64,000 nucleotides of DNA, from positions 25,837-89,836 of the forward strand of contig CAZITX010000008.1 in NCBI GenBank assembly GCA_964542305.1, read 5' to 3'. The position numbers were made by a program, and so were the translations under genes. This document shows positions 46,329 to 54,033 of the stretch, piece by piece (the first letter of the stretch is position 1; every line of letters begins with the position of its first letter). This DNA is from DMER64 sp964542305 (GTDB taxonomy: Bacteria; Bacteroidota; Bacteroidia; Bacteroidales; UBA932). Under the pieces are notes generated by a model. The model worked only from the letters and a program-made list of their open reading frames with translations, did no database searches and had not been told where the DNA came from.

Positions 46329-47040
46329 GTAGGATGGCCTTAAATTCTTTCAGATAAAAGGGAGTGTAATAAGCGACGTCTTCAAATGTTTTTTCCCGGA
46401 AAGCTTTCAGAGCTGCTTTAGCCATACCGTCTGCATGGGATAGAACGGGAATAAAACGTGCATTAGGGTGTACTATAACATCCCGGCATTTTAACGCCCC
46501 GTCACCTGAAAATACTACGGGACCGGCATCCAGGGTTTCCCTGAAACTCTCTTTGGTTACCTCTGTGGCAACCACAGGCCCTTCCCGTTGAACCAGTTTG
46601 CCCGTTTCTTCAGTATCAGCTACGGAATAAGGAGCTGTATAAACCTCCATTCTGCGGGCATCGATCATGGGAAAGACACGGTATGGCTGTTCACAGTGAT
46701 CATGCTCAACAGTCAGTTGTGCGATCAGATCCAGGGAATTTACCGCTATCAATGGCAATGAAGAAGCAAAACACAATCCTTTTGCCGTAGATACACCAAC
46801 CCGCAACCCGGTGTATGACCCCGGTCCGCCGCTGACGGCTACCGCCTGGCAATCCTTCAAAGCTATGTGATGTTCTTTTAAGACCTCGTCTATGAAAACA
46901 GCCAACAAGGAAGCATGGGCCTTCGGTACGGAAGACTGTCTGCGGGCAATGATATCTGTTCCCCGTGCCAGGGAAACAGAACAGACCGCAGTGCTTGTAT
47001 CCAGTAAAAGCAAGACCGGTTGCACGGATCTGTTATTCAC
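46312..47040 (-). CDS. tsaB: tRNA N6-adenosine threonylcarbamoyltransferase partner TsaB
   Basis: A 242-residue ASKHA-fold protein that activates TsaD in t6A37 synthesis. Seen: LLLDTSTAVCSVSLARG at the N-terminus, AVSGGPGSYTGLRVGVSTAKGLCFA and PMIDARRMEVYTA. Overlaps the upstream adaptor gene by 8 bp. Confidence 0.94.
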   Translation of the reverse strand: MNNRSVQPVLLLLDTSTAVCSVSLARGTDIIARRQSSVPKAHASLLAVFIDEVLKEHHIALKDCQAVAVSGGPGSYTGLRVGVSTAKGLCFASSLPLIAVNSLDLIAQLTVEHDHCEQPYRVFPMIDARRMEVYTAPYSVADTEETGKLVQREGPVVATEVTKESFRETLDAGPVVFSGDGALKCRDVIVHPNARFIPVLSHADGMAKAALKAFREKTFEDVAYYTPFYLKEFKAILPKTGF

Positions 47041-48265
47041 TTTCCGGTTCCACTTTATCCCCGTTGTTCAGCGTTCTTGAAATAGCTGAATATGGGCCCG
47101 TAATCACTTGATCTTCAATTGTTAGCCCTTCCGTGATTTCAATATGCATGTGATCCTGCAAACCGGATTTTACGGTCACCGCTTCCACGGTGTTATCGGA
47201 ACGCAGGACAAAGACCTGTTCTACCAGTTCGTTAGGTCCTAACTGCACACGGACGCTGTCAGGAAGCAATTCGGTACGCGTGGTGATGCATTGAATGGGG
47301 ATGGCTACCACGTTGCGGCGGGTTTCCGTCTGAATGGATACCGATGCCGACATACCCGGTCTGAACGGGGTGCTGAAACCTTCTCTCACCAGATCGCTGT
47401 AAGATTCGGGAAGAATGTAAACTTTCACTTCAAAATTGGTAACCTGTTCCAGGGCAGATCCGATGTTTTTTGCCGAGTTGGCGATCTGCGTCACCACTCC
47501 GGTGAACTGACGTCCCGGATAGGCATCCACCTCAACCAGAGCAGTGTCCCGTTGCCTGATTCGGACAATATCGTTTTCATTCACGTCCACCAAAACTTCC
47601 ATTTCCCGGAAGTTGGCGATGCGAAGCATTTCCGTTCCGGCCATCTGGCTTGTTCCCACAACGCGTTCCCCTCTTTCCACATCCAGTTTGGATACGATCC
47701 CGTTCATGGGTGAGAGGATGGTGGTTTTGGTCAGACTTTCTTCCGCCTCGGCAAGTCCCGCCTGGGAGCTCTCCACATGGAAACGCGCCGCGTTCAGCTG
47801 TTCTTCCGCAATAGCGTATTCAGAGGAAGAGGCCTCGAACTCGGCTTCGGATATCGCGCCTTGCTCGTGCAAGGAAAGATTTCTTTGATAAGACAATTTC
47901 ACTTGTGCGTATTGTGCTTCCTGCTGGGCCAGCTGTGCCTTGGCCTGGTTCAGGGCTGCTTTCATCCTGTCACGTGCCGAAATGTACTGATCTTGCTTGA
48001 TCTGCAGCAAAACCTGTCCGGCTTGCACCTGATCTCCTTCTTCCACGTTCAGGGTGATGATCTCACCAGATACGTCAGGACTGATCTTCACCTCGGTTAC
48101 CGGCTGGATTTTCCCGTTGGCCGGAATGATCTCGGTTATGTTTTTAACAATCGGGTTTTCCACGGTTACAGGTACACCCTTGCCGGAGCGGCTTCTTCCT
48201 ACAATGATTAAAATGACAATAAGTACAACGGCACTTATGATAATCCACAATATTGATTTCTTCAT
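47033..48265 (-). CDS. Periplasmic adaptor (membrane-fusion) protein, MacA/HlyD type
   Basis: A 410-residue adaptor linking an inner-membrane pump to TolC. N-terminal TM helix (ILWIIISAVVLIVILIIVG), lipoyl halves (DVSGEIITLNVEEGDQVQAGQVLLQI and SPMNGIVSKLDVERGERVVG) around a coiled-coil hairpin, then beta-barrel and membrane-proximal domains. MacA-like proteins are usually next to a MacB-type permease; none is present here. The nearest transporter is the C39 ABC exporter 2.6 kb upstream in the same orientation, which could be its partner. It lies 16 nt after the TolC-like gene. Confidence 0.9.
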   Translation of the reverse strand: MKKSILWIIISAVVLIVILIIVGRSRSGKGVPVTVENPIVKNITEIIPANGKIQPVTEVKISPDVSGEIITLNVEEGDQVQAGQVLLQIKQDQYISARDRMKAALNQAKAQLAQQEAQYAQVKLSYQRNLSLHEQGAISEAEFEASSSEYAIAEEQLNAARFHVESSQAGLAEAEESLTKTTILSPMNGIVSKLDVERGERVVGTSQMAGTEMLRIANFREMEVLVDVNENDIVRIRQRDTALVEVDAYPGRQFTGVVTQIANSAKNIGSALEQVTNFEVKVYILPESYSDLVREGFSTPFRPGMSASVSIQTETRRNVVAIPIQCITTRTELLPDSVRVQLGPNELVEQVFVLRSDNTVEAVTVKSGLQDHMHIEITEGLTIEDQVITGPYSAISRTLNNGDKVEPESE

Positions 48266-48281
48266 GGGATGATGATAATTA

Positions 48282-49667
48282 TTATAACGTTATGGGAATG
48301 CCTTTATAAAAGTCCAGTATCTTGAGTTTGAAGACGTGCTCGTATTTGGCTTGTAAATAATTGCTTTCTGCTTTGAATAAATTCGTTTTTGATACTATGT
48401 AATCCGTTCCGTTAAGCATTCCGATGTCAAATTTCTGTTGCACATAACGGAAGGATTCTTCCATAGCTTTTACGTTCCTTTCGGTTGCCTGAACCCTCAG
48501 ATAGGTTGATGTGGCATCGTTGGCTGCCTGTTGCACTTCTTTCATAAGTAACTGCTGTGCATTCTTCATCTCTAGCTCTGCCATTTCAACACCCAGGCTG
48601 GCGTTCTTTACGTTGGTGCTGACCTGCCATTTGTTAAAAATGGGAATGGTAAGCGACAATCCTATGGAAGGGTTGTTATTGTTTTTCAACTGATCCCAGA
48701 ATCCGGCTGAAGAACCTCCCAACAGATCATCTATTGAACCGGATCCGGTATCTTCTGTTGGTTCCTCATCTTTTTTCCGGTTTGCATCTGAATAAAAAGA
48801 AGCATATCCTAATGAAAGAGAAAGCCGGGGGTAACGTCCGCCCTGAGCTATGGCCAGTTCATGTTGACGTTGTTCCAGGGTATACTCGGTTTTTTTGATC
48901 TGGGGTAGTTCACGTGATGCATAGAAAAGTTCATCCACAGAAACGGGGTCCATTTCATGCAAGTCCCCAATCTGCGGTTTTACTATCTGGAAATTGGCAT
49001 CTGTTGGAAGATCCAGCAATTGCTGCAGAACCAGGTTATACGTACGCAGGTTGTTCTGAGCCTCCACCACCTGCAAGTCTTCGGTGGCCAGTTGGGATTC
49101 CACTTCCAGCAGGGCACTCAGCGGCTGGCTTCCGGCATCTACCAATTTACGCGTCCTCTCACATTGTTCGGCAACGCTTTCACGGCTTTGACGCGCAGCA
49201 TCAAGAATTTCTCCGGCCAGCAAAACGTTCAGGTAACTACGGGTGATCTCTATGGATATCTCGTTACGCAGTTTCTGCACTTCCTGGATAGCAATACTGA
49301 GTTTGGATTTTTCCTGTTTTACGGTATTGAGTCTCTGAAGGCCCGTAAACAAGTCCATATCGGCATAAATGCCCATACCGGTATTGGAACTCCGTACGTG
49401 ATTCAATATGGTCAGGGTTGACAGGTCTACAGACTGTCCCCAGTTTACATTTTCGCTAATACGTGCGCTGACCGAAGGTCCGAAAGCCATTTTTGACTGG
49501 AACAGGGTGTTCTCTGTCTGAGCTACGCCCAGTTCCTGCTGTTTAATGGTCAGGTTGTTCTCCCAGGCATAACGAATGCATTCTTCCAGGGACCATGTTT
49601 GCTGGCCCGTTGCAGATAAGGGAAGAAGCAAGACCAATAGCAACAAATAAAAGGAACGGTATTTCAT
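48282..49667 (-). CDS. TolC-family outer-membrane efflux channel
   Basis: A 461-residue outer-membrane factor: signal peptide ending near LSATGQQ, then two long helical repeats (WSLEECIRYAWENNLTIKQQ; PSIGLSLTIPIFNKWQVSTNVKNASLGVEMAELEMK) typical of the TolC trimer. It forms the channel for the adaptor encoded 16 nt downstream. It has its own promoter within the 3' end of the CPBP gene, so it can be expressed apart from the peptide locus. Confidence 0.93.
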   Translation of the reverse strand: MKYRSFYLLLLVLLLPLSATGQQTWSLEECIRYAWENNLTIKQQELGVAQTENTLFQSKMAFGPSVSARISENVNWGQSVDLSTLTILNHVRSSNTGMGIYADMDLFTGLQRLNTVKQEKSKLSIAIQEVQKLRNEISIEITRSYLNVLLAGEILDAARQSRESVAEQCERTRKLVDAGSQPLSALLEVESQLATEDLQVVEAQNNLRTYNLVLQQLLDLPTDANFQIVKPQIGDLHEMDPVSVDELFYASRELPQIKKTEYTLEQRQHELAIAQGGRYPRLSLSLGYASFYSDANRKKDEEPTEDTGSGSIDDLLGGSSAGFWDQLKNNNNPSIGLSLTIPIFNKWQVSTNVKNASLGVEMAELEMKNAQQLLMKEVQQAANDATSTYLRVQATERNVKAMEESFRYVQQKFDIGMLNGTDYIVSKTNLFKAESNYLQAKYEHVFKLKILDFYKGIPITL

Positions 49668-49675
49668 AATTATAA

Positions 49676-50398
49676 CTAAGTATATCTTGCAAATTTACTT
49701 TTATTTATAGAATATGCAACAACGATGCCTAAAAGAGAAAGCAGGCACAGCAATACATTCAGGGCGGCCCGCGCCGGAGAATAAATGGTGCTAACTTCTT
49801 GAAAAGTACAATGAAAGGTATAGATCACAATATTGTACACCCAATGGGTTGCCGTGCATAGAGCCAGGTCTTTTGTTTTCAAAAACAAGACACCCAATCC
49901 GGCTCCCAGCATAAAACGCTGAATAAGCATAGAAAAGGATTCCGGACGATGACACAGGGAAAACATCAATGCCGGCAGCAACAGTATCAGCCAGCGGGGC
50001 ATGCCGGTCTTTTGCATACGGCAGATAAGGAATTCCCGGAACAGCAATTCTTCGCTCAGGGAAGCCCAGAAAAACGTTCCCAGGGTTATTAAAGGGAAAG
50101 ATCCCGTTAGAGTGTTGAAAAAAGCCTTTCCCGTAAGACTCAGTGTAAGCGTTACCACAGGAATCATCATTATACCCGCAAGAGAAAACATCTGTTTCCA
50201 GGGCAGCTTACCCGGGTCTGTCATTTTTTTACGTTTGACCATTATGTGGCTTAGAGCCATTCCCATTGCTCCAAGAGCATGTGTTAAGAGGTGGTCAATT
50301 CCGAATACTGCTTTAAGTGTGGCGGACAGAAACAGTACCGGTAAAGAAAAAATGACATAGAGCCCGACGGGATAGGCTAAAAATAAATATTTACGCAT
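49676..50398 (-). CDS. CPBP-family intramembrane protease-like protein (candidate bacteriocin immunity)
   Basis: A 240-residue membrane protein of the CPBP/Abi (CAAX protease, type II) family with all motifs: EELLFR (E116, E117, R121), FSLCH (H150) and HWVYN (H185, N189). Several hydrophobic helices surround them. Proteins of this family act as self-immunity factors for class IIb bacteriocins such as plantaricins, and elsewhere as leader or prenyl-protein proteases. Its ATG shares a base with the stop of the upstream double-glycine peptide gene (TGATG), the arrangement expected of an immunity gene. Confidence 0.88.
   Translation of the reverse strand: MRKYLFLAYPVGLYVIFSLPVLFLSATLKAVFGIDHLLTHALGAMGMALSHIMVKRKKMTDPGKLPWKQMFSLAGIMMIPVVTLTLSLTGKAFFNTLTGSFPLITLGTFFWASLSEELLFREFLICRMQKTGMPRWLILLLPALMFSLCHRPESFSMLIQRFMLGAGLGVLFLKTKDLALCTATHWVYNIVIYTFHCTFQEVSTIYSPARAALNVLLCLLSLLGIVVAYSINKSKFARYT
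49690..49720 (-). promoter_or_regulatory. Promoter of tolC-adaptor-tsaB operon
   Basis: On the minus strand GTTG (49720-49717), 19-nt spacer, TAAATTTG (49697-49690), ending 22 nt before the tolC-type ATG. It overlaps the last codons of the CPBP gene. Confidence 0.65.
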
Positions 50399-50604
50399 CA
50401 GGCCGGTACGGCCGCTTTTGTAAGTTTACCGAATAGGTTGCATCCCATATCGTACAGGGCACGGAATGCCTGTCCCAGGATCTCTCCGAATTTGTATGCC
50501 AGGTCGGCATCAAAATCGGACATACCTCCGGTGACGGCACAGCAGGCGTTGTCGCTCAGCGACACAAAGCCCGGCATGTATTGAGGGCAGTCTGACGTCT
50601 TCAT
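50398..50604 (-). CDS. Double-glycine leader peptide A (bacteriocin-like precursor)
   Basis: A small precursor of 68 residues from the ATG at 50604, which overlaps the peptide B stop in ATGA; an ATG at 50613 would add three residues. The leader ends GFVSLSDNACCAVTGG and shares GFxxLxxxAxCxVTGG with peptide B. Cleavage after GG would release a 41-residue core with a GxxxG motif (GEILG), amphipathic helical character, one Cys and no tryptophan. Unlike any bacteriocin I can name. Followed by the CPBP gene with a 1-base overlap. Confidence 0.8.
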   Translation of the reverse strand: MKTSDCPQYMPGFVSLSDNACCAVTGGMSDFDADLAYKFGEILGQAFRALYDMGCNLFGKLTKAAVPA

Positions 50605-50825
50605 TTGTTCCATCCCGCTTTGAATCCGTCAATAAAACTGTCAATGTTTTTGGCAAGTGTGGTAACCAGTATCCCTGCTTTACCCATTTTTCCCGCCAAT
50701 CCGTTGAGAAGGTCTTCCAGGATATCTCCCAGGACACCGTAATCGGATTCTCCTCCGGTAACCACGCACCGGGCCGTTTGGTCCAGTGGAGTGAACCCAA
50801 AATTCCGCATCACATAATCACTCAT
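50601..50825 (-). CDS. Double-glycine leader peptide B (bacteriocin-like precursor)
   Basis: A 74-residue precursor from ATG 50825 (MSDYVMRNFGF); an ATG at 50855 would add ten residues. The leader ends GFTPLDQTARCVVTGG. The predicted 49-residue core is a glycine-rich amphipathic helix with GKMGKAG, ends in DGFKAGWNK (GxxxG plus a C-terminal Trp) and has no Cys. GxxxG motifs in both members of a pair are the mark of two-peptide (class IIb) bacteriocins. It starts 73 nt after the exporter gene and overlaps peptide A by 4 bp. Confidence 0.8.
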   Translation of the reverse strand: MSDYVMRNFGFTPLDQTARCVVTGGESDYGVLGDILEDLLNGLAGKMGKAGILVTTLAKNIDSFIDGFKAGWNK

Positions 50826-50898
50826 ACTTTTAGGTTTTAATAAATTAGTTCTCACCGTTCAGGCGCGTGAGATTCCGCCGGCAATCGCGCGTTTGCTT

Positions 50899-53115
50899 TT
50901 ATAATCCCTGCTGTTTGCACCAAACAGCGTATTTTCCGTTTTTTTCCATTAACTCCCGGTGACCGCCCCGTTCCGCTATTCGCCCGTTCTCCAGCAACAA
51001 GATTGTCCCGGCCACAGACAAAGTAGACATTCTGTGTCCAATAATTATAATCCCTGTACCGTCTTTTTTCCAACACCGCAACGCTTCCATTACATACGTT
51101 TCCGAGGTGCTGTCCAGGGAGGATGTGGCTTCGTCCAATATAAGCCAGCGGGGTTTGCGGTAAGCGGCACGTGCCAGTGCTATGCGTTGACGTTGCCCCC
51201 CGGAAAGCTGGACACCCTGTTCTCCGACCGGAGTCAGGATTCCCCTTGGCAGTGCGTCCAAAAAGGAATCCAGTCCCAGTTGCCGGCAAAGGGCAAGCAC
51301 CCGGTCCATATCCGGGGTTGGATCTCCCAAGGCTATATTATCCAGAATGTTACCCCGGAAAAGATCAGCTTTCTGAGGCACAATGCCCACAATTTTTCTC
51401 CAGGTATTCAAAGGAATATCACAGGCAGGTGTATTTTCCAACAGGATGGAACCGCTGTCGGGTGTGTACATCCTGAGCAGCAACTGTCCCAGGGTGCTTT
51501 TTCCGGAGCCGCTCTCCCCGGCAATTCCCGTGATGCTCCCGGCGGGAAATACATAACTGAAATCCCGGAACAAAACCAGACGGCCAGGATAATGGAAGTG
51601 CAGCCGGTCAATGACCAGGTCTCCTTCACTTATTTTTGAAAGATTTTTTTTCCTGCATTCCTGTCCCGGTGCGCGTGGATCCTGTTCCGTTTCCAGTTCC
51701 ATGATCTCGAAAAGACGTTCCCCTGCGATCCGGGCATCCCGGTACTTTTGGCTGAATCCAATTATCTCGCTTACGGGAGCAGAGAAATATGCGGTCAGGG
51801 CATAGAAAGAGAGCAGTTCGCCAAAGCTCATTATATCCCTTGTAACAAGCGTTGCTCCAAGCCACAAAATGGCCAGTCCCGATCCGCGGTTGATAACTTC
51901 TCCTCCGGTTGCGGCCCGCAACTGATTCATTCCACCCCTGTAGGTGTGTTTTATGTAAAGGCCAAAGTGTTCCCGGGTTTTACTAATAATGTGTTCCTGG
52001 GCAGCACTGTATTTTATCTGGGCTACTCCGTGCAGGGAATCTACCAGCTCCGATTCCAGGGCGGCCCGGGAAGTCATGATCAAACGTTGCGTTTTTTTAT
52101 TACGACGGTCAAAAAGGTAATAAATACCTGCATAAAGTGGCAGGCAGGACAGGCAGATCAGGGTGAGTTTCCGGTTGAACAACCACATGATCCCGAAAGA
52201 GAAAACCAACGTAAAAACACTCAGGGCAATGTTCATCAAGCCGTTGCTCAGAAAATTGCTAACCTTGAAAGCATCGTTCATACGGGCTACCAGCTCACCG
52301 GAGGGCCTTTGATCAAAAAAACGTTGGGGCAGGTACATCAGGTGACGGTAAAACCCCGTTGCCAGGCGCATGGCTGTTTTGAATCCTGTACGTAAAAGAT
52401 AACGCACCCTGAAAACATTTAAAACCATTGCGCAAACGGCAATGTATACCATTGAAAATCCCAATATCCGCAACACATTTCCCTGTCCCCCGGGTATGAC
52501 CTTGTCTGCGATCTGTTGCAGAAACAGGGCAGAAGCAATACCTGTAAAAGTATACAGAAAAGAAGCAACCAGTCCGTTGAAGAACAATCGCTTCTGTCCT
52601 TTCATCAACACTGTAACGCGGTGTAAAAAACCCGGTATTAAGTTTCCTCTTTCAAAGTCCGGACCGGGTCTGAGTGTCACAACCACCCCGGTCCACAGGG
52701 AAAGAATTTCCTGTCTGGATATACGATGCATCCTGCCGTCTTCGGGATCCATTATACGGCATTTTCTGATTCTGCCAAAACGGCCGGAGGTCAATCCGTA
52801 ATACACCACAAAATGGGTGTATCCGTTTGGTTTCAGGATATGAAAAACCGAAGGTACGGGAATATGCAGGAACGTTGTTTCATCTGCCTCAGGAGCCTGT
52901 CCCGGACGGCCGTATGCTTCTGCTATCAGATGCAATGCCTTAGCTCCTTCCCGGATCCCCTGGACAGAAATGCCGTGCGTCTGCGTGCCGCTTATTTGCC
53001 GGATCTGCTCCAGAGGAAAGCGTAACCCGAACCAGGCGGCAGCAGACGCCAGGCATGCCGCTCCGCAATCACTTATATGATGTTGCCTGAATTTTATCTT
53101 CCTCATCCTCCCCAT
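50899..53115 (-). CDS. Peptidase-containing ABC exporter (C39, PCAT)
   Basis: A 738-residue exporter that cleaves double-glycine leaders and secretes the cores. The N-terminal C39 peptidase has the oxyanion Gln 11, catalytic C17 (SDCGAACL), H101 (GYTHFVVYYG) and D123. A six-helix membrane domain follows (about 160-460), then the ATPase with Walker A GESGSGKST, signature QLSGGQRQRIALARA and Walker B WLILDEATSSLD. ATG at 53115 or 53106; both overlap the upstream 105-residue gene. The two small leader-peptide genes lie directly downstream, so they are the natural substrates. Confidence 0.95.
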   Translation of the reverse strand: MGRMRKIKFRQHHISDCGAACLASAAAWFGLRFPLEQIRQISGTQTHGISVQGIREGAKALHLIAEAYGRPGQAPEADETTFLHIPVPSVFHILKPNGYTHFVVYYGLTSGRFGRIRKCRIMDPEDGRMHRISRQEILSLWTGVVVTLRPGPDFERGNLIPGFLHRVTVLMKGQKRLFFNGLVASFLYTFTGIASALFLQQIADKVIPGGQGNVLRILGFSMVYIAVCAMVLNVFRVRYLLRTGFKTAMRLATGFYRHLMYLPQRFFDQRPSGELVARMNDAFKVSNFLSNGLMNIALSVFTLVFSFGIMWLFNRKLTLICLSCLPLYAGIYYLFDRRNKKTQRLIMTSRAALESELVDSLHGVAQIKYSAAQEHIISKTREHFGLYIKHTYRGGMNQLRAATGGEVINRGSGLAILWLGATLVTRDIMSFGELLSFYALTAYFSAPVSEIIGFSQKYRDARIAGERLFEIMELETEQDPRAPGQECRKKNLSKISEGDLVIDRLHFHYPGRLVLFRDFSYVFPAGSITGIAGESGSGKSTLGQLLLRMYTPDSGSILLENTPACDIPLNTWRKIVGIVPQKADLFRGNILDNIALGDPTPDMDRVLALCRQLGLDSFLDALPRGILTPVGEQGVQLSGGQRQRIALARAAYRKPRWLILDEATSSLDSTSETYVMEALRCWKKDGTGIIIIGHRMSTLSVAGTILLLENGRIAERGGHRELMEKNGKYAVWCKQQGL

Positions 53116-53386
53116 CTTTTAAATACGGAGCTGTCCTTTCTTTCTGCACCGGTCCGCATGCCGAAAACAGAGCCCGCACTTCCCCGTTTACGACACTTCC
53201 CGAACCCTTCACGCCGGACAACTCCGTGGTTACGAACAACAGAAAGGCAACCATTCCCGTCACGGTAGCTACGATAATCGCTATGAAAAAAATGAAAAAC
53301 CCCTTCTTATCTTTCCTGTCAAAGATTTCCTCGCTGATTGACGTATCTGCTAAAGCGGGATAGGACGGTTTTTTGATTGCCTTCAT
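53069..53386 (-). CDS. Small single-pass membrane protein at head of peptide-export operon
   Basis: A 105-residue protein: cytosolic N-terminus (about 30 residues, basic near the membrane), one TM helix (GFFIFFIAIIVATVTGMVAFLLFV), then a short exported part with GSGSVVNGEVRALFSACG. I do not recognise a family. The TM followed by G-x-G-x-V-x-x-G-x-V resembles the start of HlyD-type adaptors, so it could be a truncated adaptor; this is a weak guess. It overlaps the exporter gene by 38-47 bp and has a -7 box 4 nt before its ATG. Confidence 0.6.
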   Translation of the reverse strand: MKAIKKPSYPALADTSISEEIFDRKDKKGFFIFFIAIIVATVTGMVAFLLFVTTELSGVKGSGSVVNGEVRALFSACGPVQKERTAPYLKDGEDEEDKIQATSYK

Positions 53387-53390
53387 GTTG

Positions 53391-53398
53391 CAAACCTA
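53391..53398 (-). promoter_or_regulatory. -7 promoter box of peptide-export operon
   Basis: TAGGTTTG, CAAC, then ATG at 53386. A TTTTG lies nearer than the usual -33 spacing. Predicts a leaderless transcript for the membrane protein-exporter-peptide B-peptide A-CPBP operon. Confidence 0.5.
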
Positions 53399-53468
53399 AC
53401 CCGACGGAATCAAAATCCCGGGACAAAAAAAATAAAAGAATCAAATCAAAAACCTGGGAAAAGGACAA

Positions 53469-53975
53469 TTATGATCCCAGGAAGGGCAGGTACGGCATTA
53501 AAATGGAAGAAAATTTCTCTACTACGGGATAAAGGCGTGAAGCCTCAAAAGCTTCTGTCGGCAAAAACGGGGCGTAGTCGTTGATCAGGGTCAAAACATA
53601 GGATAAAATGACAAGTAAAATATTCCATTTTATCCACCCGAATATGGCTCCTGTCAGACGGTTAAGCCATCCCAGAAGGACAATTTTCAGAAGCCGGTCC
53701 AGAAGCCTGCCCAATAATGCGACAACTATGACCACAATAACAAATGTTGCCACGAAGGCCACGATTTTCAGACCGTCTCCGTTCCATCCGAACCATTCAA
53801 CTATACGGTCGGCGGCAAATCCGGAAAAATGAAATGAAAAATAACAGGCCAGGATCAGTGCAAGTATACCAAAAACCTGTTTTATGAGCCCTTTGCTCAG
53901 GCCTTCGATGACGGCCAGTATCCATACTATTAAAAGTATGATATCTATGTAATTGAGTGAAAGTTTCGCTAACAT
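53469..53975 (-). CDS. cvpA: CvpA family membrane protein
   Basis: A 168-residue inner-membrane protein with about four TM helices. NYIDIILLIVWILAVIEGLSKGLIKQVFGILAL is the family N-terminus. CvpA was named for colicin V production, but homologues are widespread and act in envelope homeostasis, so its nearness to the bacteriocin-like locus may be chance. The consensus promoter on the minus strand ends 5 nt before the ATG. Confidence 0.88.
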   Translation of the reverse strand: MLAKLSLNYIDIILLIVWILAVIEGLSKGLIKQVFGILALILACYFSFHFSGFAADRIVEWFGWNGDGLKIVAFVATFVIVVIVVALLGRLLDRLLKIVLLGWLNRLTGAIFGWIKWNILLVILSYVLTLINDYAPFLPTEAFEASRLYPVVEKFSSILMPYLPFLGS

Positions 53976-53976
53976 G

Positions 53977-54007
53977 TTTCCAAAGATAGCTAAGATTCGT
54001 ATCTTTG
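53977..54007 (+). promoter_or_regulatory. Promoter of ileS
   Basis: TTTC (53977-53980), 19-nt spacer, TATCTTTG (54000-54007), ending 26 nt before the ileS ATG. It occupies the same 35 bp as the divergent cvpA promoter. Confidence 0.7.
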
Positions 54008-54011
54008 CAAA
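53981..54011 (-). promoter_or_regulatory. Perfect consensus promoter of cvpA
   Basis: On the minus strand TTTG (54011-54008), 19-nt spacer, TATCTTTG (53988-53981), then GAAAC and the cvpA ATG. It interleaves with the ileS promoter on the plus strand. Confidence 0.75.
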
Positions 54012-54033
54012 CTATTTTTTACCCCGTTTTGTT

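Noticed and set aside
47033..49667. MacAB-TolC macrolide efflux operon
   Set aside because: No MacB permease is present; only adaptor and channel are encoded, followed by tsaB.
50852..51289. 145-residue minus frame overlapping the exporter gene's 3' end
   Set aside because: Out of frame with the exporter's conserved Walker B and signature regions, no domain, and it fills the gap to peptide B only by chance.
53469..53975. CvpA as part of the bacteriocin-like system because of its colicin V production name
   Set aside because: CvpA is widespread, here it has its own promoter shared with ileS, and its classic role is unrelated to peptide export.
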